A stretch of 48,369 nt of DNA from Rhizaria sp. SCN 62-66. Its lineage: Eukaryota > Rhizaria, unplaced. Each line of letters opens with the position of its first letter. Position 1 is the first letter of the stretch. The stretch is taken from assembly GCA_001724265.1 (NCBI GenBank), contig MEDY01000221.1, positions 1 to 48,369 on the forward strand. The letters run 5' to 3'. Below, in pieces: positions 38,641 to 47,700 of this stretch. Position numbers and translations under genes: made by a program. The notes under the pieces are model-generated. The model saw only the letters and a program-made list of their open reading frames with translations, did not search any database and was not told the DNA's origin.

Positions 38641-39305
38641 TCACGCGCCGTGAACCTTGACCTCGCCCTTCTCGCAGATCTTGTACTTGATGAGGAACTC
38701 GGCCGAGTCATGGCGACGGTCGCCGAGCAGCTGGATAACCTCGCTCTGGTCCGTCTTGTCGATCAGGATGGTGCCGTTGGTCGAGAACAGCTGCGCGCGC
38801 GCAAGGGAAAGATGCAACAGGGGAAAGGCGGGAAGAAGTGAGCGAAGGACGGGGACGGACGGGACAGAGCGTAGACAAAGAGTAGAGGGAAGGAAAGAAC
38901 AAGGATACAAAGCGTACCTTGCGCATGTACTTGAGGATCTTGCGGAGGTCGATATCGGTGGCTAGGCCGGCGATGGTGGTGAGGGACTTGTGGCCGTTGC
39001 GCTGCTGGCTGCGGATGTGGACGACCGAGCGCTTCGCCACGGGGGCCTGGTTCGACGTCTTGCTGACGGTCATGCTGTTGTCCGCGAAGGCATCTAAAGA
39101 TCAAAAGGAGGATAAGATCCAGAAGAAGATAGATCGGTCAGCGAAGGATGTAGGGAGTCAGATGGCGTCATTGAAGGTGAAAGAGGGCAGCGCGGAGGAA
39201 GTCTGCCGCGAATGGGCGCAAATTGATCAAGCAACGGGATAAGATCCGTAAATACGTACCGAAGTCGGTGTTCGCAAACACAATGTTGTTGGGCTTGAAA
39301 CTCAT
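38641..39305 (-). CDS. Translation initiation factor eIF1 (SUI1 family)
   Basis: 123 residues; exons complement(39260..39305), complement(38918..39093) and complement(38641..38790), TGA stop. eIF1 binds the 40S subunit near the P site and enforces start-codon selection. Exon 1 encodes MSFKPNNIVFANTDF. Exon 2 begins DAFADNS, matching the FDPFADA segment of other eIF1 proteins, and carries the hallmark VHIRSQQRNGHKSLTTIAGL. Exon 3 gives LFSTNGTILIDKTDQSEVIQ, LLGDRRHDSAEFLI and the conserved KVHGA ending. Length matches the family (about 110-115) plus a slightly longer N-terminus. It is divergent from the Dpy-30-like gene with only 211 bp between start codons. Confidence 0.95.
38791..38917 (-). 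other. eIF1 intron 2 (127 bp)
   Basis: Donor GTACGC after KYMRK, acceptor CGCGCGCAG before LFSTNGT, phase 0. The intron is strongly pyrimidine-rich. Confidence 0.92.
39094..39259 (-). other. eIF1 intron 1 (166 bp)
   Basis: Donor GTACGT after the 46-bp first exon, acceptor TTGATCTTTAG, phase 1. The join recreates NTDFDAFADNS. Confidence 0.9.
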
Positions 39306-39516
39306 TTTTTCAAATACTACTGACGTTGATCAGAGCGCACCAATTCCGTCTCAATTTTGCCCTCATCACCCACAGACCGAGCCCAGTCCCGCGGACTGGC
39401 CGGCTTAACTTTCGCCCCAGCCACAAATCAGTTTTGGTACACTGGGCAGCAACAGAGGAGAAACTGACCGCTGATATAAAGCTGTCTGTAACAGAAAGTA
39501 TATTCCGTTATTTTAA
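39306..39516. promoter_or_regulatory. Compact bidirectional promoter of eIF1 and the Dpy-30-like gene
   Basis: Only 211 bp separate the two start codons. Because eIF1 is normally highly expressed, this is likely a strong two-way promoter. A GATATAAAG sequence near 39473 could serve as a TATA-like element for the plus-strand gene. Confidence 0.55.
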
Positions 39517-39918
39517 ATGTCTGCCCCTGCCGAGGTTTCTACCCGCATTCAGGTACGTTTAACAAAATTTGTATTTCTTAGCTTTTTGTTACACCCTACA
39601 AGTACCCTCTTTCTGCTCTCCTATTCACACTCTACTTCTGGCTTCTCTCTTGCTTTCTTTCGTTCTTCTGCCCTTCTTCAGGTCGAGCGCGCTCAGGACG
39701 AGCTGGCGCGCATCCAGGTGGACCTGCTGGAGCACATGTCGGCCGTGATTGCGGAGCGGCCCGCAAACCCTCTGGCGGCGCTGGCCGAGGAGCTGCTGTC
39801 GGCCTCCTCGGCGCCCGAGGCCGCCGAGCTGCTCAAAGCCGTCGACTGGGGCCAGGCACGCGCGCTGCCTCTCGCCGCCGCCGCCTCCGCCGCCGCACAA
39901 CAGCAGCAGCAACACTGA
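39517..39918 (+). CDS. Small Dpy-30/RIIa-fold-like protein
   Basis: 90 residues; exons 39517..39552 and 39682..39918, TGA stop. The segment LEHMSAVIAERPANPLAALAEELL resembles the Dpy-30 motif (two helices joined by ERPxNPxxFLAxxLL; here ERPANPLAALAEELL). This fold dimerises and docks partners in COMPASS/MLL histone methyltransferases, or anchors ciliary proteins. The first helix (RAQDELARIQVDLLEHM) is longer than usual, and the C-terminal 25 residues are Ala/Gln. The protein is about the size of DPY30 (99 residues), but the usual aromatic residue after NP is absent, so the family call is moderate. Gene structure is well supported by a canonical intron after 12 codons. Confidence 0.6.
   Translation: MSAPAEVSTRIQVRLTKFVFLSFLLHPTSTLFLLSYSHSTSGFSLAFFRSSALLQVERAQDELARIQVDLLEHMSAVIAERPANPLAALAEELLSASSAPEAAELLKAVDWGQARALPLAAAASAAAQQQQQH
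39553..39681 (+). other. Intron of the Dpy-30-like gene (129 bp)
   Basis: Donor GTACGT directly after the codons for STRIQ, acceptor CCCTTCTTCAG before VERAQDEL, phase 0. The intron is T-rich. Confidence 0.88.
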
Positions 39919-40000
39919 GCGCGCCAACGGCCACATAAGCGTATTGCTCGCTTGTCCATCAATTCCTCAGAACGCTCTCACTCGGAGCAATTTCTCTCCC

Positions 40001-43000
40001 TCAGAGCTTGGCTTGCGGACTGCAGACCTCTGCCCAGCGCGCGGTTGTGAGCGGCACGTACGCGCCCTTGCCGTGGCCCGCGCCGCCCCACAGGTCCGCG
40101 ACCCACAGTGCGTCGGGCTCAGCTCCCGCTGCGCGCGCCGCCTCGCGGACGCGGTCCGGGTCGGCGCCCTGGTCGCGCAGCTCCGTCTTCTTGTGCTTGA
40201 AGGTCGACGTCACCTCAACCTGGCCCTGCGCCAGCACGCGCACGAACAGAGGCACGGCGTACGCCGGCAGGTGTGCGCGCGCGTGCTTTCCCAGCGCCGC
40301 GAGTGCCGCGGCCGCGCCGCCCGCGGCGGCCGCGCGCGCGGGGTCGAGCGCGACCGCGGCCATGCACGCGCGCCCGTCGCGGCCGGGCACCGCCGCGCCG
40401 TACACGTTGACCTCGGCGACCGCGCCCGAGGGCTCCGCCGAGAGCACCTCCTGGACCTCGTTGGTGCTGACGTTCTCGCCCTTCCAGCGGAACGTGTCGC
40501 CCACGCGGTCGACGAACCACCAGTAGCCGTCGCCGTCCACGCGCAGCAGGTCGCCCGTGCGGAAGTAGCGGTCGCCGCGCCGGAAGACGTCGCGCAGCAC
40601 CTTGCCCGCGCTGCTCGCCGCGTTGCCGTGGTAGCCGGCGTACGCGCGCACGGGGTCCCAGCCCACGATCTGCGCCAGCAGTTCGCCCGCCTCGCCCGGC
40701 GCGCACGGCTCACACAGCCCCGTGTCCTTGTTCCGCACCACGGCGTCCGCGGCGACGTCGTAGCGCGCGAGCCGCATGCCTGAGACCCAGTGCAGCAGCG
40801 AGCCCATGTGCCCCACGGCCCCGCGCGCGGCCACCGGGTCCCCCGCGCGGTGGTGGTGGAAAAGCCCCGCGTTGCCCTCGGTGGCCGCGTAAAACTCGCC
40901 CACCTCGGCCACGCCGAAGCGCGTCTGGAACGGGCCCCAGACCTCGGGCCGCAGCCCGTTGCCGACGGCGAGGCGGACCGCGTGCGCGCGGTCGGCGGGG
41001 CCCGGCGGCGTGGCGAGCAGGTAGCGGCACAGCTCGCCGATGTACTGCACGACGGTGACGCCGTGGCGCGCGCAGTCGGCCCAGAAACGGCTTGCGCTGA
41101 AGCGGCGCGCCAGCACCACGGTGGCGCCGCGCTGCACGCTGGCCATGACGCACACGACCGTCGCGGCCGAATGGTACAGCGGCAGCGGCGTCAGGAAGCG
41201 GTCCTCGGCGCGCAGCCCGTAGTGGGCCGCGAAGAGCGTGCCGCCGCCGTGCAGCCGCGCGTGGCGCACGCACGCCGCCTTGGGCAGCCCCGTCGTGCCG
41301 GACGTGTAGATGAGCAGCGCCGTGTCGTGGAAGCCCACGCCGCGGCGCCACGACCGCGGCGGCGCGGCGCCCGTGAAGGCCGCCGCCGCCCCGCGCAGCG
41401 CGTCGGCCGCCAGCACCGCGTCCAGCGAGTACACCGGCAGCGGCAGCGGCAGCGGCTGCGACGATGCGGCGTCGCTGGTGCTGGTGCTGGTGCCGTCATT
41501 CTTGCTGTCTCTGTCGTTGTCGCGGTCCGTGCTGTTGCGGCTGCTGCCGAGGCCGCCGCGCGCGCGGAGCGTGTCGGCACTCGAGCAGTCCGCGCTGTCG
41601 TTCGGGCCCACAGCCGCATAGAGCGACGCCAACGGCTGCGGGCCCGTGCCGCTGCTGTTGGCGCTGTTGGCGATGTTGGCGCTGCTGCCGCTGCTGCTGC
41701 TGTGGCCCCAGAACACGATGGGCCTGGCGGTGGCCTCCGCGCCGGCCAGGAAGCCCCCGTCGGCGCGGTCGAGGGCGAAGCTCACGGCGCCCCCGCTTCC
41801 ACTGCTGCTGTTGAGGTTGAGATGCTCTCCGCCGTCCGCGGCTGTCGCGGTGGCTGCGGTGGGCGCGGCGCGCAGCACGGCCAGCGGGCGGTACAGCCGG
41901 CCCTCGCGCGCGGCCGCCAGCGCCGCCGATGCGGACGCCGCCGCAGACGCCGCAGACGCCGCAGACGCAGGCGAGCTGAGCGCAGAGCCGGCCGGGGACG
42001 TCGCCGGTGAGGCTGCGGCCGAGTCGAGCAGGGTGGCCACCACCGCGCCCGCCGCCGCCGCCGCAGAGGCCGGCGAGTGCGAGCGTGGACTAGAGCGGGG
42101 CTTGGTGTCGCCGCCGCCGCCATGCTTGCCAGTCATGATCGCCGTCGCCGCGGCGGTTGCGGAGGCCTCCACCGTGCTGCCGCTGTTGCTATTGCGACTG
42201 ATCACACCGCTACAGCTGGCTGTGTATGTGCTGGCTGGCGCCGCGCGCGCCGCGGCGGGCGCGGCGACTGTGGGCTCCGGCAGCTGGGGCAGCAGCTCGT
42301 CGTCGTTGTCGGCGTCGTTGTCGACCTCGAGCCCGCTGAACGCGCCCGCGCGCACGGCAGCGGCCGCGCTTGCCGCAGCCGCGCTCCCGCTCCCGCTCCC
42401 ACTGCCGCTGTGGCTGCTGCTGCTGTAGCTGCTGCTGCTCCTGAGCGCCGCGTTTACTGCCGCTGCGGCCGCGGCGACGCGCGCCTTGCCCGCCGCGTCC
42501 GCGGGCGCGGGCGGCCCGATGCCCTTGAGTGCCGCCTCGCGGGCCCGCTGAGTAGCCCGCTGTGTCGCTCGCTGTGTGGCCCCCGCGGCGCCGCCCTGCG
42601 GCAATGCCTCCTCCGCGTCAGCGTCGGCGTCAGCGCCTGAGTCCAAAGCAGCTGCGGCGGCGGCGGAGGTGGTGGGCTGGGCGCGGAGGGCGCGCGCTGC
42701 GGCGGCCGCGGTAGTGGCGACGGCGGTGGCGGCCTCGACCACGGCCGCGGCGCGCGGGCCCGCGGCGGCGTCGCGCGCGCGCGTGGCCGCCGCCAGCGCG
42801 TCGATCGTCGCCGCGGCCACTGCGGCAGCTGCAACGGCCTCGGCCTCAGCGTCAGCGTCGGCATTGGCGTCGCCGCTGGCGCGAGCGGCGGGCAGGGGCG
42901 CGCGGCGCGGCGCGATGTCGTTGCAGCCGTACACAGCGACGTCGACACCACCGGCAATGCTGTTGCTGCTGTTGCTGAGCTGCGGCCCCGAGGAAAGCTC

Positions 43001-43984
43001 GCGGCCGAGGACGAAGACGGGCAACGGCGCGGCGCGCTTGCGGAGCAGGGGGTAGGCCTCGAGCACGGCGGCGGCGGCGTGCTCGTCGGCGACGAGCAGC
43101 TTGGGCGCGGCCAGGTCGATGCAGTGCGCCAGCGGCCCGCCCTTGGTGTTGTAGTTGAGCAGCGCGGTCACGGCGCCGACCTTGGCGGCCGCCAGCCACA
43201 CGCACAGGTACTGCGGCCGGTTCTCCATCGACAGCGCGATCACGTCACCCTGGCACACGTCCAGCGACTGCAATTAGGTCAGGGACAGAACAGACACAGG
43301 AAGAAGTGGTGTCGAGTTAGTGTGATCATATGTACGCACAAGAAATAATTATTTCAAAGCGAAACACTTGTTACATAGTAGAATACATAAAATTGCATCA
43401 ATAATATTGTCAGAACTCGTTCCGCGCGCGTACCCTAAGCCAGCGCGCGAGCCGGTTGGCGAGGTGGTCGGCGTCATGGTAGGTCCAGCTCTGCTCCTCG
43501 AAAGCCACGAAGACGCGGTGTGGGTGCCTGCGCACGGCCGCCTCCCACACGTCCGCGACCGTGAAGCTGCGCAGCGCGAAGTAGTGCGAGGTCGCGATGA
43601 GGGACACGTTTGTGGTGAGCGTGCCGAGGTCCTTGGCGAGGAAGTGGGCCGAGCGCAGCGGCTTGCGGATGCTGCGAAGGGCCGCTGAGACGAAGGCCAG
43701 GAGCGAGAGCAGGAACATGAGAGCGAGGACGAGAAAGAGCGAGAGATGGGACAAAGACGCAAACAGCGCTGTGAACGCGTGAGCAGAGGTCGGGGTGAGA
43801 GGCGAGGCAAGAAAGGACGAGTGCAAGGCGCATGCGAGAGCGGGTCAGGCACTGCGAGGCAGGACGCGACTTAAAGTGATTTAAAGAGGATGAGATAGAG
43901 AAACGAACCTGTGCCCACAGTCAGCCAAAAGGGGCTTCCGGCATTGTCAACAGCGGTGTCAAGACCGGAGTGGGCTTCAGCCAT
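40001..43984 (-). CDS. Fatty-acid transport protein / very-long-chain acyl-CoA synthetase (SLC27-like) with large insertion
   Basis: 1,225 residues; exons complement(43909..43984), complement(43434..43768) and complement(40001..43267), TGA stop. Activates long or very-long-chain fatty acids to acyl-CoA via acyl-AMP, probably at the ER or plasma membrane. Exon 1 gives MAEAHSGLDTAVDNAGSPFW; exon 2 adds a hydrophobic anchor (LSLFLVLALMFLLSLLAFV) and the start of the ligase fold, which splices cleanly through ANRLARWLR into SLDVCQGDVIALSMENRPQY. The AMP-binding loop is YTSGTTGLPKA (about residue 790). Further motifs are GELCRYLL, NGLRPEVWGPFQTRFG, EFYAATEGN, YFRTGDLLR and the FATP signature DRVGDTFRWKGENVSTNEV (about 1060). 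About 550 low-complexity residues are inserted between the N-terminal part and the AMP loop, doubling the usual length of about 620-690. Confidence 0.9.
43268..43433 (-). other. FATP-like gene intron 2 (166 bp)
   Basis: Donor GTACGC after ARWLR, acceptor CTAATTGCAG before SLDVCQG, phase 0. The join restores the conserved N-terminal FATP sequence. Confidence 0.92.
43769..43908 (-). other. FATP-like gene intron 1 (140 bp)
   Basis: Donor GTTCGT, acceptor GCGTTCACAG, phase 1, recreating a GCG codon between LTVGT and LFASLSH. Upstream of 43984 no longer start was found. Confidence 0.75.
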
Positions 43985-44718
43985 GTAGTGGTTAGCGGCA
44001 ACGAGCGCGGCGACTTTGAGCGGAGTGATGTGCGAGAGTGCAGACCCATGGAGGCATCAAGGTAAGCGAGCAAAGATATGAGGCACTTCTGCACCGGATT
44101 TTGCAATGATAAAAATAAAATATAATGCTTCAAGTCATTTTGAATATAAAAACGGGATGTTTAAGAAAGAATACGATTATAATACCTTGATGCAGGTGCA
44201 TTTTTAACCTGACCCACAGCACCCCGTTGGCAACGCACTCTCGCGCGCTATTTCGATTTGATTTTGGCGGCTTCGTCTTTTGAATTGGGGCTGCTCGGTG
44301 GAGGTACTTCTCAGGGCGTTTAGCGCGTGCACCGAGCAATTTCAACAGGCGATACCGGAGTATTATTTCAAACTTTGGTGTTTAATGCTAAACTTGCTAT
44401 TTATATCTCTTGTTCACGCAATGTCCACAAACATTTTAATCGAAATGAAGAAGGGCGCGCTGCGCCTGCTCGGGACTGCGGCCCTTGACTGCAAATCATT
44501 TCCTACGTTATAATATCGTTGTAACGCTACTTTTTTCTGGTATGCCCACATATTTGCTAATTTCTTATCGAAATCAACGTGCATTCTTTCTTAGCACTCG
44601 TGTTCTTTCGTCGTTATACCTCCTGTTCAAGACCGCTCCCTAAACTGCCCCTCGTGGCAATCTGTCGACTCTTGCCGCTCCTGCCCCAGCGCCCGAGCCC
44701 AGGCCCTGTGACTTGTAC
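43985..44718. promoter_or_regulatory. Divergent spacer between the FATP-like and right-edge genes
   Basis: 734 bp, AT-rich in the middle (44100-44620), pyrimidine-rich towards the right gene. Both promoters must lie here. TCTTGCCGCTCCTGCCCCAG near 44670-44690 resembles an acceptor, so the right gene may have an untranslated or coding first exon that I cannot place. No tRNA or other gene is visible. Confidence 0.45.
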
Positions 44719-47700
44719 ATGAACCCACAATTCGAGCCCCCGCCGGCCAGGGCTTTGCTCCTGAAGTCACAGCTGCAGTCGCTGTCATCTCGTTCCTCTG
44801 CGTCCTCGACCGCGATGCTAGCTTCTGCGTCCCACTCCACGGCCTCCATCACCGCGCGGATTTCAGGCCCCGTGCCGGCCCCAACTGCCGGCGCTTGGCC
44901 CACGCACTTGCCCGCGTCCTCGCCCACGGCCTCGTCCGCCGCACTGGTTTCCGCGCCCCCGCGCTCGGCGCCCTCGGGCTTCGCCGCGCCCGCCCCGCGC
45001 GCCTCGCTGGTTATGACGGCCGGGAACTCATATGTTTCCGTTGGGGTGGCGCCCTCGCGCCCGCTGTCGCTGTTGATGCCCGCGGCGGGTTCCAGCGCGT
45101 TTATTCTCTCCAGCACCAGCCCCATCTCCGGTTCCGGCTCCGCCTCCCCGCCCGCCGCGCTGCATTCGCAGTCGAACTCGCAGTCTCAGCCACAGCCGCT
45201 CTCGCAGTCGCTGGCGCAGTCGCTGGCGTCGTCCATTTCGCCTGCGGTCGTGTCGAGGGTGCAGCTCACGCTCGCGCAAGCACGCCAGCCGCACCTTCCG
45301 CTTCAGCCTGCCGGCACCCACGCGCACGGCCACGTGCACGGCCCGTACTCGCCGGACCTCGGCCTCGGCGGCGCACCCGTCGTTGGCGCGTGCCTGCTGG
45401 GGCAGGGGCAGGGACTGCTGGGCAAGCCCACGGTCACCTCGCGCGGCGTGGCCGCGGTGCAGATGGCCTCGCGTGCGGCTGCCGCCGCCGCGGCCTCGGC
45501 ATCGGCCTCGGCCTCCGGCGTTGCGCCGGTCGTGCTGCCGCCGCCGCCGCCGTCCACGGGCCCCCGCGGCCTGGGACTCTCCGTCTCGGTCACCTCGAGC
45601 TACGGCCACGGTCACAGCCATAGCCACTTGGACAGCCCCAGCCAGTTTGCGGCGTCGCGCCTGTTGCCGCCGCAGCGGCTGGCGGCCTCGGCCTCGCACC
45701 CCGGCTTGGCCGCCGGCTCCGCCGCGGGCTCGGCCGCCACCACGCCCGCCTACGGCCCTACGCCTGCTTACGGCCCCGCGCCAGCTTGCGGGCCTGCCGC
45801 TACCACTGTTGCTGCTGCTGCGACGCCGTCTAACGCGCTGCTGAGCGCGCTGCCCAGCTCATTGCGGCCTTCCTCGGCACTGGGCGCGCTCGCCAGCGCG
45901 GGCTCCAGCTCTGCCGGCTCCGGCCCCGGCTCTGGCACTGGCTCCGGCGCCGGCTTGACATCTGCCGTTTCGCATTCGCGCTCACACTCGCAGTCACCGG
46001 CGGTGTCGCCCTGCGTGGGCGCGGTGCCCGTCGGCCGCCCCCGCGCCTCAGCGCAGGCGCAGTACCTCCTGCACTCGCAGTCCCATTCTTCCTCTCAGCC
46101 GCTGCCGCAGCCGCAGAGCCGCGGGCCGCGGCATCAGCTCTACAGCCACGGCCACGGTTACGGCTACAACTACGCCCACGGCTACGACGCCGACGCCGAC
46201 TCGGACTCGCAGTCGGACTGCGGCGGCGGCGCCGTCCGCCCGTCCCGGCAGCCGCTGCGCGGGCGCTACGGCCCCAGCGCGCTCACCGCCGCCGCCGCCG
46301 CCGCCGCCACTGGCGCTGGTGCTGGTGCCGGTGTGGGCGAGTGGTCGGGGGCCGAGTCTGGCGCCGAGGACTCCGCGACCGAGCAGCAACCGCAGCAGCC
46401 GCAGCATTTCGGCCGGCGCCAGCGCCAGCAGCCGCAGCGGGGCGCGCGCCGCGTTGCCGCCGCCACCCGAGGCGACTCCGCCGACGCTGACTCGGCCGCT
46501 GCCGCCGCGAGTGCCGCTGCGACGCATGCGGGCTCGCGGGCGCAGTCGCGCGCACAGTCCAGGGCGCAGTCGCGTGCCCCCACGCCGCCGCCGCGCGGAG
46601 CCCGCGCCGCGCACGGCCACGGTGCTTACGGCTACTCTGAGGGCGATGGCGACGGCCACGACGGCTACAACTGCGGCGACAACGGGGACCTGAGCGACGC
46701 ACACCGCGGCGGCGCCCCGCAGTTGCATTCGCAGTCCGCGAGCTCTCTGCACTCGCAGCCACAGGCGCAGAGCCAGGCGCAGCTGCAGGTCGGGGACCTG
46801 ATGGCGCTGACGATGGCGCCCGCGCGGCTGCGCGCTGAGGCCGCTCTGGCGGCGGGCGTGCTGCGCGAGACCGTGGGGCTCTTCAATGACGTTGTGGCCG
46901 CCGCCGCCGCAGCCGCCGAGGCCGCCGCCGCGGGCCGGCCTGTGTCCGTGCACGAGAGCGAGGGCGGGACGCTTGCCGACCACTGCGACTGCCCCAGCTG
47001 CGACTGCTCGGGCACGCACGCCGCCGCCGCCGCGACTCGTGCTGCAGCCGCTGCTCGTGCTGCCGCTGACGACAACGAAGACCACGACTATGACCATGAC
47101 GACGCCGATGACGAGGGCGAGCTCTACCTTGCGCCGTCCGCCGCGACGACCGCGGTGCTGATCTCCGCGGCGGCCGCGCGCGCGCGCCTCGACGCAGTGT
47201 TTGGCGCGCCGCGCTGGGTGCCCCGCGGCACGCCCGCCTGCGCGCGGCGCCACCGCACCACGCTGCCCGCGCCCGCACCGCGCGCCCTCTCGCTGCTGGC
47301 GCCCGGCGGCGCGCGCACACTACTGCCGCTGTTTGACGACGGGCTCCACGCGCTCGCCGCCGCTGCCGCGGGCGCTGCCGCCGCGAGCGATGGCGCCGCC
47401 GCGCAGGTGCTGTGCTCCGCGCCGCAGCCGCCATCGGCGCTGCCGCCGGGCCCTGACCACGGCGGCCACGGCCTGCTTGACGCTGCCGATGCGGACTCGG
47501 GCGCTGGCGAGGGCTGGACCGCCGCGGCCGTGGCAGCGCTGGCGCGCGTGGCGCTGGCCGCGGGGCTGCAGCCGACGGCGCCCTCGGTCGCCGAGACGCT
47601 CTCCGGCAGCGACCTGCTGGGCGCCGCGCTCGCCGCAGCCAGCGCCAGCAACAGCAGCGGCAGCGGCGGCAGCGGCGGTGTGTACGACGGGTTCTTCGAG

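Noticed and set aside
46048-47253. 401-codon minus-strand open frame at the right end
   Set aside because: The plus-strand frame is open for over 3.7 kb and shows coherent repeats; the minus frame is its complement.
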